From contig JAKFWC010000010.1 in assembly GCA_021732975.1 (NCBI GenBank), positions 1 to 64,000 on the forward strand: DNA of 64,000 bases, read 5' to 3'. The position numbers and the translations under genes are program-made. Positions 1 to 12,900 of the stretch are shown here, piece by piece. The stretch comes from Planctomycetaceae bacterium. GTDB lineage: Bacteria; Planctomycetota; Planctomycetia; Planctomycetales; Planctomycetaceae. Every line of letters starts with the position of its first letter. Position 1 is the first letter of the stretch. The notes beneath the pieces were generated by a model. The model searched no databases, was not told where the DNA came from, and was given only the letters and a program-made list of their open reading frames with translations.

Positions 1-127
1 CACCATCACCCACCGCCACAGACGACACCCGCAACCCCGACACCAACGAAAACCGCTCAACCAAACCTCCCAATACCGGATACTCCGCTCCTACACCACA
101 ACCCAAACTCAACAATCCATGACGCTC
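1..127. repeat. 127-bp perfect repeat, copy 1 (start of A domain of second NRPS)
   Basis: Positions 1-127 are identical to 9497-9623 base for base; the match stops at position 128. It encodes the C-A linker and the first residues of an adenylation domain (ERHGLLSLGCGVG and onward). The identity starts at the window edge, so the repeat probably continues to the left. Perfect DNA identity inside otherwise divergent modules points to recent duplication or gene conversion. Confidence 0.9.
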
Positions 128-859
128 CAGAGAATCCAGCAGGGGCAGCGTTTGGATCGGTCGTTGTGGTGTTGTCAGACATGCTTCAAGCACGCGCAGC
201 ATGTGACCCGCGAATTGCTTCACGGTGGTTGAAACATACTTCGTGGCGCGGAAAGCGATGTCGCAACCATACCGATCGTTACTCTCGTACCAGCGCAGAT
301 TCAGATTCTGGCCCAAGTCGGGCATCGGCACGTGAACGGAATCGAACGCCACGGTCACATCGAAGAGAGACGCGCTCGCCTCTCGTTGCAGATCCTGTAC
401 GAGTCGCGAGAAAGGATAACGGCTGTTGGCATGCGCCCCGGCCAGCGTCTTTCGTACGCCCTCCAGCAATTTGCGAAACGACATCTCCGGGGTGACGGTA
501 TCGAGGATCATCAACGCCTCGCCGGCGCTGCCGTTCTCGCCGCCGCAACGATGAGGGACACCGATGATCACAGGGGATTGCCCGGTGTAACGATAGAGGA
601 CAATCTTCACCACCGTTGTGCAGACGCAATGAGCCAGGACGGTATTGCCCGAGGTGAGCTTGCGAAGTCGTTCGGAAAGGTCGAGCGGAACCTCCACCGA
701 AAGTTGCTGCCACGAAGCCGTGGGCTCGTCGGACAGATCTTCAACGAGCGGAAGGCCGGCGGATGATGCAGGGAGCGCCGCCAGTTGTTGCAGCCAGTAT
801 GCGCGCTGCTCAAGCAACTGTTCGTCGAAGATCAGCAATGGGGAACCAGGATCACTCAT
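1..859 (-). CDS. Second NRPS, N-terminal part (half C domain then A domain), truncated by window edge
   Basis: The reading frame is open from an ATG at 859 to the left edge, about 286 residues. It begins MSDPGSPLLIF and then shows only the C-terminal half of a condensation domain: a YW...L segment, an RYTGQ motif near residue 90 and a 'RYPFSRLV' segment like the HQDxPF region. The N-terminal half carrying HHxxxDG is absent, and an in-frame TGA lies 27 bases upstream of the ATG, so the half domain is not an annotation artefact. From about residue 240 the protein enters an adenylation domain almost identical to the second A domain of the preceding NRPS. It lies 64 bp downstream of that gene on the same strand and is probably co-transcribed. 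It should extend the peptide made by the upstream NRPS. The rest, including any thioesterase, is outside the window. Confidence 0.85.
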   Translation of the reverse strand, partial: MSDPGSPLLIFDEQLLEQRAYWLQQLAALPASSAGLPLVEDLSDEPTASWQQLSVEVPLDLSERLRKLTSGNTVLAHCVCTTVVKIVLYRYTGQSPVIIGVPHRCGGENGSAGEALMILDTVTPEMSFRKLLEGVRKTLAGAHANSRYPFSRLVQDLQREASASLFDVTVAFDSVHVPMPDLGQNLNLRWYESNDRYGCDIAFRATKYVSTTVKQFAGHMLRVLEACLTTPQRPIQTLPLLDSLERHGLLSLGCGVGAEYPVLGGLVERFSLVSGLRVSSVAVGDG

Positions 860-923
860 CAGAGACTCAACTACATTTCCAACATTTCATGGGGGGAACT
901 CTGAACGATAAACATGAAGTAAT

Positions 924-3900
924 TTAACTCTCGGCGAGGGCACCAAAATCGAAGTCGTCCGCCGGTTCGCCGAACTCTGTCGCAGTGTGCGATGTCGATG
1001 TGACGGTATTGAATGAAACTTCAAACACCCGCTGGTGAGGATTCGCCGTCATCGCTTCGAGCATGCGGATATAATGCCCCATCATCGTGGCAATCGTCTC
1101 GAGGTCGAACAGATCGCTGCTGTATTTCACATGTCCGGCAAAGTGTCCGTGCGATTTGTGCAGCGAGACCAGCAGGTCGAACTGGGCGGCTCCGGTGTCG
1201 AAATCGACAGGGGCAAACGTTAGTCCGTGATCGAGGCGGATCGCCGGCAGCGGAGCGTCCTGCAAGGCGAACATCACCTGGAACAATGGATTACGGCTCA
1301 GATCGCGACGCAATTGCAGTTCGTCCACCAATCGATCGAACGGCAGATCCTGATGAGAGTACGCGCTCAACGTCCGTTCCCGTGTGCGGTCTAACAGCTC
1401 GGCGAAAGTTGGCTTCCCACGGAGATCGCCGCACATTACCAGCGTATTAACGAAGAAGCCGATGAGTGGTTCGACTTCCGTAAGAATGCGGCCGGCGATG
1501 GGAGTGCCGACGCAAAGCTGTTCCTGTCCGGTGTAGCGCCCCAGTAGCGCATGGAAACCCGCGAGCAGCGTCATGAAGGGGGTTGTCCCCGCAGACTTGC
1601 TGAGTCTTAGAACCGCGTCCGAAAGCTCGGATGTCAGTTGAAAATCGTGAGTGGCACCCCGGAATGTCTGCACGGCTCGACGGGGACGGTCGAACGGCAA
1701 TGCCAGTATCTCGGGAATTCCGGCGACGGCGTCCATCCAGAACTGAAGCTGCGATTGCAGCATGTCTCCCGAGAGATATTCTCGCTGCCACGACGCGAAA
1801 TCGGCGTATTGAAACGGCAACGCCCCGAGTTTTGGTGGGGAATCCGTGCGGAACGATTCGTAAAACGCCGCCAGTTCGCCCAGCGCGATGCCCATCGACC
1901 AGCCATCGCTGACGATGTGATGCATCGTCCACACAAAGATATGATCATCGTCGGCCACGCGAATGAGGCAGGCACGGACCAGCGGTCCTTTGACAAGATC
2001 GAACGGTTCGCGCACATCGTGCATGACACGTTGAGTGATCGCTGTCTCGCGTTGGTCGGTGGGTAAATGTGAGAGATCGAGCTCCACGAGGGGCAATACC
2101 GTCTCGCCGTGAATCTGCAGGCGGGCGCGACCTTCGATGGTCTCGAACGTGGTGCGCAGGACTTCATGTCGTTGCACGATTGCTTCGAGACTGCGACGCA
2201 GCGCGGAGACATCGAGCGGACCACGAATCCGCACCGCAGCCGGGATGTTATAGAACGGATTCGTCGAGTTGATGTGGTTCAGGAACCACAGCCGTTCCTG
2301 CGCGAACGACAGGGGCAGGTCGCGCGTCCGATCCGCTGGCGCGATGGGGGGCCGCCGGGTAACAGCACCGCGCTGTCGCGCTTCATCGACCAGTTCCGCG
2401 AGGTGCGCGATACTCGGCTGTTCAAACATCGACCGCAATGGGACATCGACTCCGAGTTGTTCTCGGACCCGCGCGATGGCTTGCGTTGCCAGCAGTGAAT
2501 GGCCGCCGAGATCGAAGAAGTTGTCGTGAATGCCGACCTGGTGAATGCCGAGAATGCCGCTCAGGATGTCAGCGAGCGTTTGCTCGGTGGGATTTCGCGG
2601 GGCGACGTAGGTACTGGCGAGGTCGGGTCGGTCGCCGCCGGGAGCAGGCAACTGCTTTCGGTCCAGCTTAGCGTTGGGAGTGAGGGGAAAAGCATCGAGG
2701 AAGACGAAGGCCGACGGTACCATATAGCCCGGCAAACGGGCCTGCAGATGTGCCTGCAACGGTATCAACAGGGCCGTTCCAATCCGTCCCTTCAGCGGCC
2801 GGTTCGTCAACGATTCACACGCCGTTTGGGAAGTACGTACTGATGGCAGAACGTATGACATCGACTCCGCGGCGTCAGCCCGGATAAAGCAGGCTGTCAT
2901 CGCTCCGGGATTCGTCCCACAGCCGATACGAGCGCGGTATCCCAGTTCGGTGCCGAGCGCCCACAGATCTTCGGGATCGATTCCCTGCGCAGACCGCGAC
3001 TGCAATTCCGCATGGAGTTCATTCACCGTGGCGGGACCGTTTTCGGCTTTCAGTTGCTGCAGGGATTGCAGCACGCGATCCAGCCGGGCGTTCGGCACAT
3101 CATCGAATCCAAGGCAGACGGGTGAGGCTTGTATCAATTGCTCGCGGAGTGCTGCGAGGCTCATGTTGTTCTGCGTCCAGGACCGCCACGAGCAATTATC
3201 GATGGTGCGATTGGTCTGGCTTTCACCGACGTGGAAGAAAACGTCGTAACGAAACAGATTCAGTTCGTTTCGATGTCGGCCGCGCTGCAGTCGGAACTCG
3301 GGGGAAGCCAACCGTTGCTGGTGGCTGAGACCATCGAAGAACGCTGGGGCCACCAACAGTTCCTGCTCCTGAGCGATGCGAGTTCGCACTTGTTGCAACA
3401 GTTCGCGACATGTAGCCGACCTTCGTGCGCGGCTGACATGAATATCCGTCTGGAAGGCCTCCAGCAGCCGCAGGTCGCGGACATCGCCGACGTACAGCGT
3501 TCCACCGGGACGGAGCATCCGCAGTGCGCCCGACAGAACTTCCTGCAAATAATCGGCACTGGGAAAATATTGGATCACCGAGTTGATGATCACCAGATCG
3601 AACGATCCCGGTTCCATGCCCGCGAAATTGTTCGCTTCGCGACAGACCAGCGTGACCTTGGATTGGTGCTGTGCGGGAATGCAGGCAGACAAGGCATCCA
3701 AAGCGGCTTGGGAAAAGTCGGTGCCGTGATAGGCTTCACAATCGGCAACGAGGGGCATCAGCAGCAAGCCGGTTCCACAGCCGATTTCCAGAATCCGCCG
3801 CGCCTTGAGTTCGCGAAGCTGGTCGACCCGCGTGTCGCGCCAGATCCGCATTTCTTCGGCGGGAAGTGCCTCGCCGGTATAACTGCTGTGCCAGCCGACG

Positions 3901-6900
3901 ATATTGAACGACGGATCCGCGGAGTCCGCATCGGCATATGTTCCTTCGTAGAGCTCCTTCCAGTGCTGAACCTGTTCGATTGCATCCGGAGCGATCTCCC
4001 CCGGCGGTTCCCAAGCGGGATCGGGGACTACGTACGCCACCAGGCGCTGCGCTTCGGTATCTCCGTCGGCGCGGGCCAACACCACCGCTTCACGCACCGC
4101 ATCATGGGTCAACAGTGCCGCTTCGATCTCACCAAGTTCGATGCGATAACCGCGGATCTTCACTTGATGGTCGATGCGGCCGAGAAACTCCAACTTCCCA
4201 TCCACACGCCAACGGACCAAATCCCCAGTGCGATACAACCGCGTCCCTTCATCCACACCAAACGGACTCGGCACAAACCGCTCGGCCGTCAACGCAGGAC
4301 GATTCAGATAACCCCGCGCCAATCCCGCACCACCAATGCACAACTCTCCCGAAACCCCGATGGGAGCCGGTTGCATCGAACCGTCCAACACGTACACCGC
4401 TGCATTAGGAATGGGACCACCGATAGTCAGCGAAGTGTCCTCGGCATGACACGCCGTTAGGGTCGCACAGACCGTGACTTCCGATGGACCATACGCATTT
4501 ATGAACCGTCGACCGGGTGCCCACCGTGCCACGAGTCCCAGCGTGCAGGCTTCCCCCGCAGAGACGATCGTCCGCAATGTCGGCAGGTCCGCTTCGGATA
4601 ATACGGCCAATGCGGTCGGAGGCAATGTGGCGACCGTTGGTTGATGGCGACGGCAGAACTCAATGAAGGGTTCCCCCGGCTGCAGTTTTTCACGCGTGCC
4701 GAGACAGAGTGCCGCGCCAGTGGTGAGCGTCGGGAAGATCTCCCACACCGAGGCGTCAAAACTGAGCGATGCAAACTGCAGCACGCGATCAGTGGGTTGC
4801 ACACACACGGTCGCCGCATGCGCAGTAACCAGGTGGCACAACCCTCGATGCGACAACGCCACTCCTTTGGGCCGCCCCGTTGAACCGGAGGTATAAATGA
4901 GATATGCCAGTGACTCCGGCAAGCTGTCGCGTGGCAGATTCACACTGTCGGCAGTGAAAGCCGCGCGTGCGAGTTCGTCCAGCAGGAGGACGGTGCAGCC
5001 CTGAGACGAAGGGATGCGCTCACACAGTGCCGCCGTGGTGAGGACAAAGCGGGCACGACTGTCTTCGAGCATGAAGGCCAACCGCTCGCGCGGATAATCG
5101 AGATCGAGCGGCAAATAGGCGCCGCCCGCCTTGAGAATGGCCAGAATCGCGACCACCATGTCTGGCGAACGTTCCACACACAGCGCGACCAGCGTCTCCG
5201 TCGTCATCCCGCGCTGCCGTAACACGCGAGCCAACCGATTGGCACGGTGATTCAGCTCGGCATAGGTAAGCTCGACATCTTCCGCGACGATTGCAGGCGC
5301 TTGCGGCGTCCGTTGCACCTGCGCTTCAAACAATTCGTGAATGCATCGGTCCGCGGGATAGAACGTCGCGGTATCGTTGAACTCGATGAGCAGTTGATGA
5401 CGTTCGGTCTCCGTCAACAGCGGAACTTGCGACAGTCGCCATTCAGGGTGAGCGACAACACCTTCCAGGAGCCGTTCAAAATGGCGGGCCAGCCGCGCGA
5501 TGGTGGACCGTTCGAAAATCGCGGTGTTATAGATACACGTCAGGAACAATCGACCGCCGTGTTCCTGCGCATGGACTTCAAGATCGTAACGGCTCGAATG
5601 GCTCGAAGCCTCTACCGGCGACAAGGTGAGTTGTTCGGACAGATTCACATGCGAGGCAGGAGCGTTCTGCAAGATCAGCACCACTTGGAACATCGCCTCG
5701 CGGCTGAGATCGCGCTGTGGCTGGAGTTCTTCGACGAGCTTTTCAAACGGAAGATCCTGATGGGTATAGGCCCCGTGGCAGACCTCGCGCACTCGCGCCA
5801 GGAGCTCGCGGAAGGTTGGGTCGCCGCTGACATCGGTCCGCATCACGAGGCTGTTGACGAAGAAGCCGATGAGTCCTTCCAGCTCTTTGTGAACGCGTCC
5901 TGCCACTGGCGAACCGACGACAATATCGTCCTGACCGGTGTACCGCGCGAGAAGGGCCTGGAAACCCGCCAACAGCGTCATGAAGAGCGTCGCCCCTTCG
6001 CGACGGCTCAGGTCTTTGAGTGCCGCGCAGAGCTCAATGGGGAACTCGGTTTCATAACTGTCGCCGCGGAAAGTTTGCACCGTCGGCCGCGGATGATCGG
6101 TTGGCAGATTCAGCATCGGCAGATCGGCCAACTGTTTCCGCCAGTAAGCGATCTGGTGGTCGAGAACTTCCGCCGATAACCAGTGGCGTTGCCATTGGGC
6201 AAAATCGACATACTGCACCGGCAATTCTGGCAATGGCGACGGCTGCCCCCGAGCCATCGCCAGGTACAGACCCGCCATTTCCTGCTGCAGCACGCCGAGA
6301 GACCAGCCATCTGCGACGATGTGATGCAGTACCCAAAACAGCACGTGGTCGTCGGTTCCGACTTGATACAGCCTCGCGCGAATCAGTGGCCCGGTCGTTA
6401 ACGAGAATGGATGCTGCGCTTCGGTGGAGATCTGGGCTCGCAGCGCCGCTTCCCGTTCGGCTTCAGGCAGGTCGGTCAGATCGTACAAGGGAACATCCAC
6501 CGGACTCGGCGGCAGAATGAGTTGAACGGTCAGTTCGCCCTCTTTGCGGAAGATGGTCCGCAGCGCTTCGTGTCGACGTACGATCTCGCTTAAGGCCTGC
6601 TGGACCGCGTCGACATTGAGCACGCCCCGCAGTCGAACCGCGCCGGGCATGTTGTAGAACGGGTTGTTCGGAATGAGTTGGTCGAGGAACCACAGACGTT
6701 CCTGCGCAAACGACAACGGCAGCGGCCGATCCCGATCGGCCCGCTCAATTCGCGACGAGATCGCCGAACGTCCCACGTCCTCGTAACCGAAGCTGCGGGC
6801 CAGTTGCTCGGTTTTCGCGGCAAGCGGAGCGCGGGGGGCATCGTTCTTCCAGGCCTTGGCGACAACGGGTTTGATCGCTCCATGTTCCCGAAACCGGACA

Positions 6901-9900
6901 TCGCCCAACATCCGCGATTCTCGATGCGGGCCGTCCGCCATCCGACTGTGCGGGTCGCTGTACGGATCGACCAACCCGGCCTCGAACGGAATGCCGAGAA
7001 ATTCGCACAGTCGACGCATCTCTCGCTCGGGGGCGCTGACGAGATCCTCGAACCGCAGCACGTGCTGTCGCTTGGCGGGAATCGTGCTTAAAAAGTCGAG
7101 CGTGTTTTCCTGCGAGACCGTCCAGATGAGTTCCGCGAGTTCGCGCGTCGTGTAGGGATGTTCCCACGGGAAGAAGATGCGGTCGAGGTGGGCTTTCTCG
7201 AAGGACCGGATCATTCCCTGCGGGTGCCGCAACAGATGAATGTACAACGCGCCGTCAAAATCGCGTTCCGCGCGCTGCAGGGTGGTCAGATCGAGTGTGT
7301 AAGACGGCGTCTTGTCGACCAGCAGTCGTTCTCCCAACGCATCCTGCATCAGTCCGTAGAACTGCTGCGTGGTGAGATTCTCGCGTTCGTACGTTTCCAT
7401 CCGCTGCGCAGCGGCATCGGCATCGCAATCGAACAACGCCATGACCGCCCGGATGGTTCCTTCCAACCAGAATTTTTTGCTCCCGGTGAACGCTTCTCGC
7501 CGTTCGGGCAGCGTATTGAACGAGAGCAGTTCCAATTCCGGCGGCGCGAACAACTTGGAGTGCCCGGCGAGCATCACGCGGAGCAACGTCGTCCCCGAAC
7601 GCGGCGGCGCCAGCACAAATACAGCCGGGGGATTTTTCTTTGATTCGGAATGATCGACAAATAATCTCGAAGGAGGAATCAAACGACGCAGTTGGACGAG
7701 ATCGGCCTCTTCCAGTCGGCGACCGTACGTGCTGCTATCGTCGGTATTCGCTTGTCCGAGGAACGCTTGAAGCCGGTGACGGTAGTGCTCGTGAAGATAC
7801 TCAGCCAGGCCGGCGACGGTTGAACGTTCAAAAATCGCCGCGACGTGGACAATCTCGCCGACGCGCTCCTGCACGCGATTGATCAGCACCGCCCCTTTGA
7901 GCGAATCGCCGCCGAGGGCAAAAAAATCGTCGTGGATCCCGACGCGGTCCAGCTGGAGAACATCACGAACGATTTCAACAAGCGCCGCCTCGACCTCGTT
8001 TCGCGGAGGGCTATAGGAACTTTCGAGTTCGGGGCGATCACCATCGGGTCGTGGGAGCGCGTTGGTATCGAGTTTGCCGTTGGCGGTCAGCGGCAGTTGG
8101 GGGAGGCTGATGAAATGCGCGGGGAGCATGTACTCCGGCAGCGATCGGCCCAGGTGGTGTCGGAGATCCTCGACGGACGGGACGCTTTCGCCGCCACGCG
8201 GGACGACGTAAGCCAGCAGTTGCGGTTGTCCGTCGTCGCGGGGCCGGGCGATGACCGCGGCCTGACGGACGGACGGATGCTGCGTCAGAACGGCTTCGAT
8301 TTCCCCAAGTTCAATCCGGAAGCCGCGGATCTTGACCTGCTGGTCCCCGCGGCCGAGGAAGTCGAGCGTGCCGTCGGGAAGCCAGCGGGCCAGATCCCCA
8401 GTCCGATAGAGCCGTTCCCCGTGCCGTTCCCCGAAGGGATGAGGGAGAAACCGGCTCGCGGTGAGCCCCGGCCGCGCCAGATAACCCCGCGCGAGGCCCG
8501 CACCACCCACGTAGAGTTCGCCCGGCACACCGACAGGCACCGGTTCCAACGCAGCATCGAGGAGATAGACCTCGAGATCGGGAAGGGGGCGGCCGATGGG
8601 ACTCCCCGCCCCGGAGGCCGCGGTCTCCCGCGTCAGGGGCTGATACGTCACATGGACCGTGGTTTCGGTGATGCCGTACATGTTGACCAGCGTCGGGTGT
8701 TGATCACCATGCCGTTGGAACCACGACTCGAGACGCGCCGGTTGCAGCGACTCCCCACCGAAAATCACCCATTTCAAGGCGAGACGGTCCTCGGTGACCG
8801 CCTGCGCATCGGCGTCCCTGAACTGGAGAAACGCGGACGGGGTCTGATTGAGCACGGTCACGTGTTCGTCGACGAGCAACCGGTGAAACTCCGCCGGGGA
8901 CCGACTGACGAGATACGGCACCACCACCAGTCGGCCACCGTAGAGCAGGGCCCCCCAGAGTTCCCAGACGGAGAAATCGAAGGCGAAAGAGTGGAACAGC
9001 GTCCAGACATCGGTGTGATCGAACTGGTAGTCGGCATGCGTGGCGTCCAGGAGCCGCAGAACGTTGGCGTGGGTGACCACGCAGCCTTTGGGCTGGCCGG
9101 TCGATCCCGACGTGTAGATCACATAAGCCGCCTGATCCGGATGCGTCGTGAGCGCCGGCACCTCCCTCGACGGCGGCGCGAGGACGGCGGAGGCGGTATC
9201 CAGACAGACGCAGTGCGCCGGCGAGCCCGCACAGAGAGGCTGCAAGGACGCTTGCGTGACGACAACCCGGGCCTGGCTGTCGGCGAGCATGAAGGCCAGC
9301 CGGTCCGGCGGAGAACCGGGATCGAGCGGCAAATACGCCCCCCCCGCCTGGAGAATCCCGAGAATCCCCACCACGGTGTCCACCGAACGCTCCAGACAGA
9401 GTCCCACAACCGACTCCGGACCCACCCCCAAACCCCGCAGAAACCACGCCAACTGATGCGCCCGCGCCCCCAGCTCACCATACGTCAACGAGCTCACACC
9501 ATCACCCACCGCCACAGACGACACCCGCAACCCCGACACCAACGAAAACCGCTCAACCAAACCTCCCAATACCGGATACTCCGCTCCTACACCACAACCC
9601 AAACTCAACAATCCATGACGCTCTGTGTCGCTCAACAGCGAGATCCTGTTCAATCGGCATTGTGGACTTTTGGCAAACGTCTCCAGCAACTGTTCCATGT
9701 GCTGCAGGAATTGCTCGATTGAGGCCTCAGTGAAGCGATTCGTGGCGTACACCAGTCGTACACGCAACTCGCCTTTAGGCATGACTACACACGTGAGCGG
9801 GTAGTTGGTGTGCTCCGCGACATCGAGTTCACGCAGCCTGATCGTCAGCTTTCCTGCTGCCGCGACATTCCGTTCCGTCGGGAAGTTTTCGAAGACATAG

Positions 9901-12900
9901 AGGTACTCGAACAGCGGTGTCCCCGGTGCCACGCCGCTCGCTCGCTGCACATCCACCAGCGGACAGTGTTCGTACTTTCGCTGCTCGGCCGATTGCCGTT
10001 GTTGTTCTCGCAACCAATCCATCAGAGCCATATCGCCGAACAAGTCGACACGGACCGGCAGCGTATTGATGAACGGACCAACCATCATGTCGATGCCCTG
10101 CAACGGCGCCGTCCGTCCGGAGACGGTCTCCCCGAAGATGACATCCGTTCGACCGCTGTAGCGCCCCACCAGGAATGCCCATGCGGCTTGGATCAACGTG
10201 TTAAACGTCACCTGCTGTTCACGGGCAAAGGCCTCGAGCTGCTGTGTGTGGGCCGCAGAGATTGTGAGAATCCGCTCGGCAAACTCAGCGTTAGACGCTC
10301 GACTTCCGCTGTCGATGCTCAGACGATTGGGTTCATGGAATGGTCCCAGCCGCTTCCGCCAGTACGCTTCGGCATCGACCGAATTCTGTTGCTTCAACCA
10401 ATGGACATAATCACGGAACGGCCGCGGCGGCGGGAGATCAACCGCGATCCCACGCTGCACCATTTCGTAGAACGTGAAGACTTCCTTCAGCAGGATCGGC
10501 AGGCTCCAGCCATCCAGCAAAATGTGATGATGGCTCCAGAGAAACCGCTGCCGTTGCTCACCAAGAGAAGCGATGAAGAAGCGGGCCAGCGGTGCCCGAT
10601 TCAGATCAAACCCCTGCCGTCGATCTTCGGCGAGCAACTGGTTCCAACGCGATTGTTGCGACGCCTCGGTCTCGTCGCTCCAGTCCTCCACCACGAGGGG
10701 CATCGGCACGCGCGCCTGCACGGCCTGCAAAGGACGCGGCAATCCATCCCAATGAAACGATGTCCGCAACAGCGTGTGCCGTTGGGCAACTTGCTCGAGT
10801 GCCGTCTGCAGCACAGTAACATCGACCAGCCCTTCCAACAGTCCGAACTGCTGGATGACATAAGCACCGGCATTCGGAGCAAGCCGTGTGAGAAACGCCA
10901 ACCCTTCTTGAGTTGATGTCAATGGGTAAAGGTCTTCCAGCGGACCCAGCCGTGCGGCGAGGGCATCGAGTGACGGCTGTGGAACTTCGGCGAGCGGGAA
11001 ATCCGAGGTCGTATACCCCCCGGACCCTGGTTCGCGACAATGATCGATCAGCCGGATCAGCGCTGTGAGATAGGCATCGGCAAAGCGTTCCATGTCCGCG
11101 CGGTCGTTGAGGGCGTTGCCGTAATGCACGATGAATCGCAATTGCCCCGCAGTAATCCGCGCAGTGATGTCGATGGCATGGGTGCGCGCTGCTGACGGTG
11201 AGCGATCGTCGCCGCGCGATTCGGAAGCGCCTTTCAAGATCCCGTTGGGATCGTGCATCCCACGGTCGACCTGCCCGAGGTAGTTGAACGACACGTTGGC
11301 CTGCGGACCCTGCGCGAGGGATGCGCGGAAGGCCGCGGGACCCAGATAACGCAGCAGTCCGTAACCGAGACCCTTGAGGGGCACGTTCCGCAGTTGTTCC
11401 TTGACGGTCTTGAGGCGGGTGCCGGGATCGGTCGGCGTCGTGTCGAGGAGGACGGGATACAGACTGGTGAACCAGCCGACGGTTCTCGACACGTCGACGC
11501 CGGGGAACAGCTCTTCGCGGCCGTGGCCTTCGAGATCGACGAGGAGCCGGTGTCGGCCGCTCCACGTCTGATAAGCCTCGGCGAGCGCCGCCAGCAGCAC
11601 GTCGTTGATCTGGGTGTGATAGACCGGCGGCACCTCGCGGAGCAGGGCGTCCGTCAGGGCAGCGTCCAGCACGCGGGTCACCTGCCGAACAGCGGCGACG
11701 CGGTTGTCGCCGTCGGGATGGGTCAGCGGGAACGGGGCGTCGACGGCGTCGGCCTGCAACTTCTGCCAGTACGTCGCTTGTTCGATCACGGTGGGCGTGG
11801 AGGCAAACTCGGCGAGTTGCGTGGCCCACTGTTTCACGGACGCCGTCTTCGCCGGGAGTACGACGGTCTGCCCGCGGAGGGCCTGCTGATAGCCGACCGA
11901 AAGATCTTCGAGCAGAATCCGCCAACTGACGCCGTCCACCGCGAAGTGATGGATCACCAGCAGCAAGCGGCCGGGACGATCCGCGCCCATCGGAAAGTAG
12001 ACCACGCGGAACAAGCGACCGGAAGCGAGATCGAGACGGGCCTGTGCGACGGTACATTCGGCTTCGAGCCGGGCCGTCTGTTCTTCCCTCGGAACGGCGG
12101 ATAGATCGCAGACCGTCAACGGCGAGACGTTCGTGACGGGCCCTAATGCTTGGGACCACGTGCCGTCCTGCGGCGTGACGATCAATCGCAGGGCATCATG
12201 CTGAGCCACGAGCGCCGCCAGCGCCGTCTCCAGCGCGGGGACTTCGAGCACTTCATGGACCTCGAACAGCAACGACTGATTGAAGTGCTGCGGCGCAACC
12301 GGCTGCGGATCGAGGAACCAGTGCTGAATCGGCGTCAGCGGCAACACACCCGTCACCGGACCCTGCTCCGCCAGCGACACCGTCGCCGGCCGCACCACCG
12401 CCGCCAGTTGCGCCACGGTCTGGTGCTGAAACAGCTCCACCGGCGTGCAGTCGTACCCCGCCGCCCGGATCCGCGATACCACCTGAATGCTCAGAATCGA
12501 GTCGCCACCCAATGCAAAAAAATTGTCGTGCAGGCCCACCCGCTCCAGGCCCAGCACCCCCGCCACAATCCCCGCCAAAGCCGCCTCAGTCACCGTCCGC
12601 GGCGCAACGAATTCCACCAACTCTGCGGGATTCACATCGGGAGCTGGCAAGGCGCGGCGTTCGACTTTGCCGTTCGGAGACAACGGCAGCGTCTCGATGA
12701 TGACGTATGCCTGCGGGACCATGTACTCCGGCAACCGCTGCTGCACGTGTCGCCGAACATCTTCCGTCAGTGTTTTCGGGCTTTGCCAGCGATGCTGTCG
12801 CACCGGCGCGGCACCGTTCGTCTGTTGTCGCACGGCCGCCGGGCGCACCGCATACACGTCATACAGTTTCGTCTCTGTCAGCTCGACATCCTGCGCCACG

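Noticed and set aside
3129..4460. 443-codon open frame on the plus strand
   Set aside because: Antisense to the A3 and methyltransferase region of the NRPS; no coding signature.
7845..9722. 625-codon open frame on the plus strand
   Set aside because: Antisense to the A2 and PCP2 part of the NRPS; Arg/Pro/His-rich with no family. The NRPS frame on the other strand explains it.
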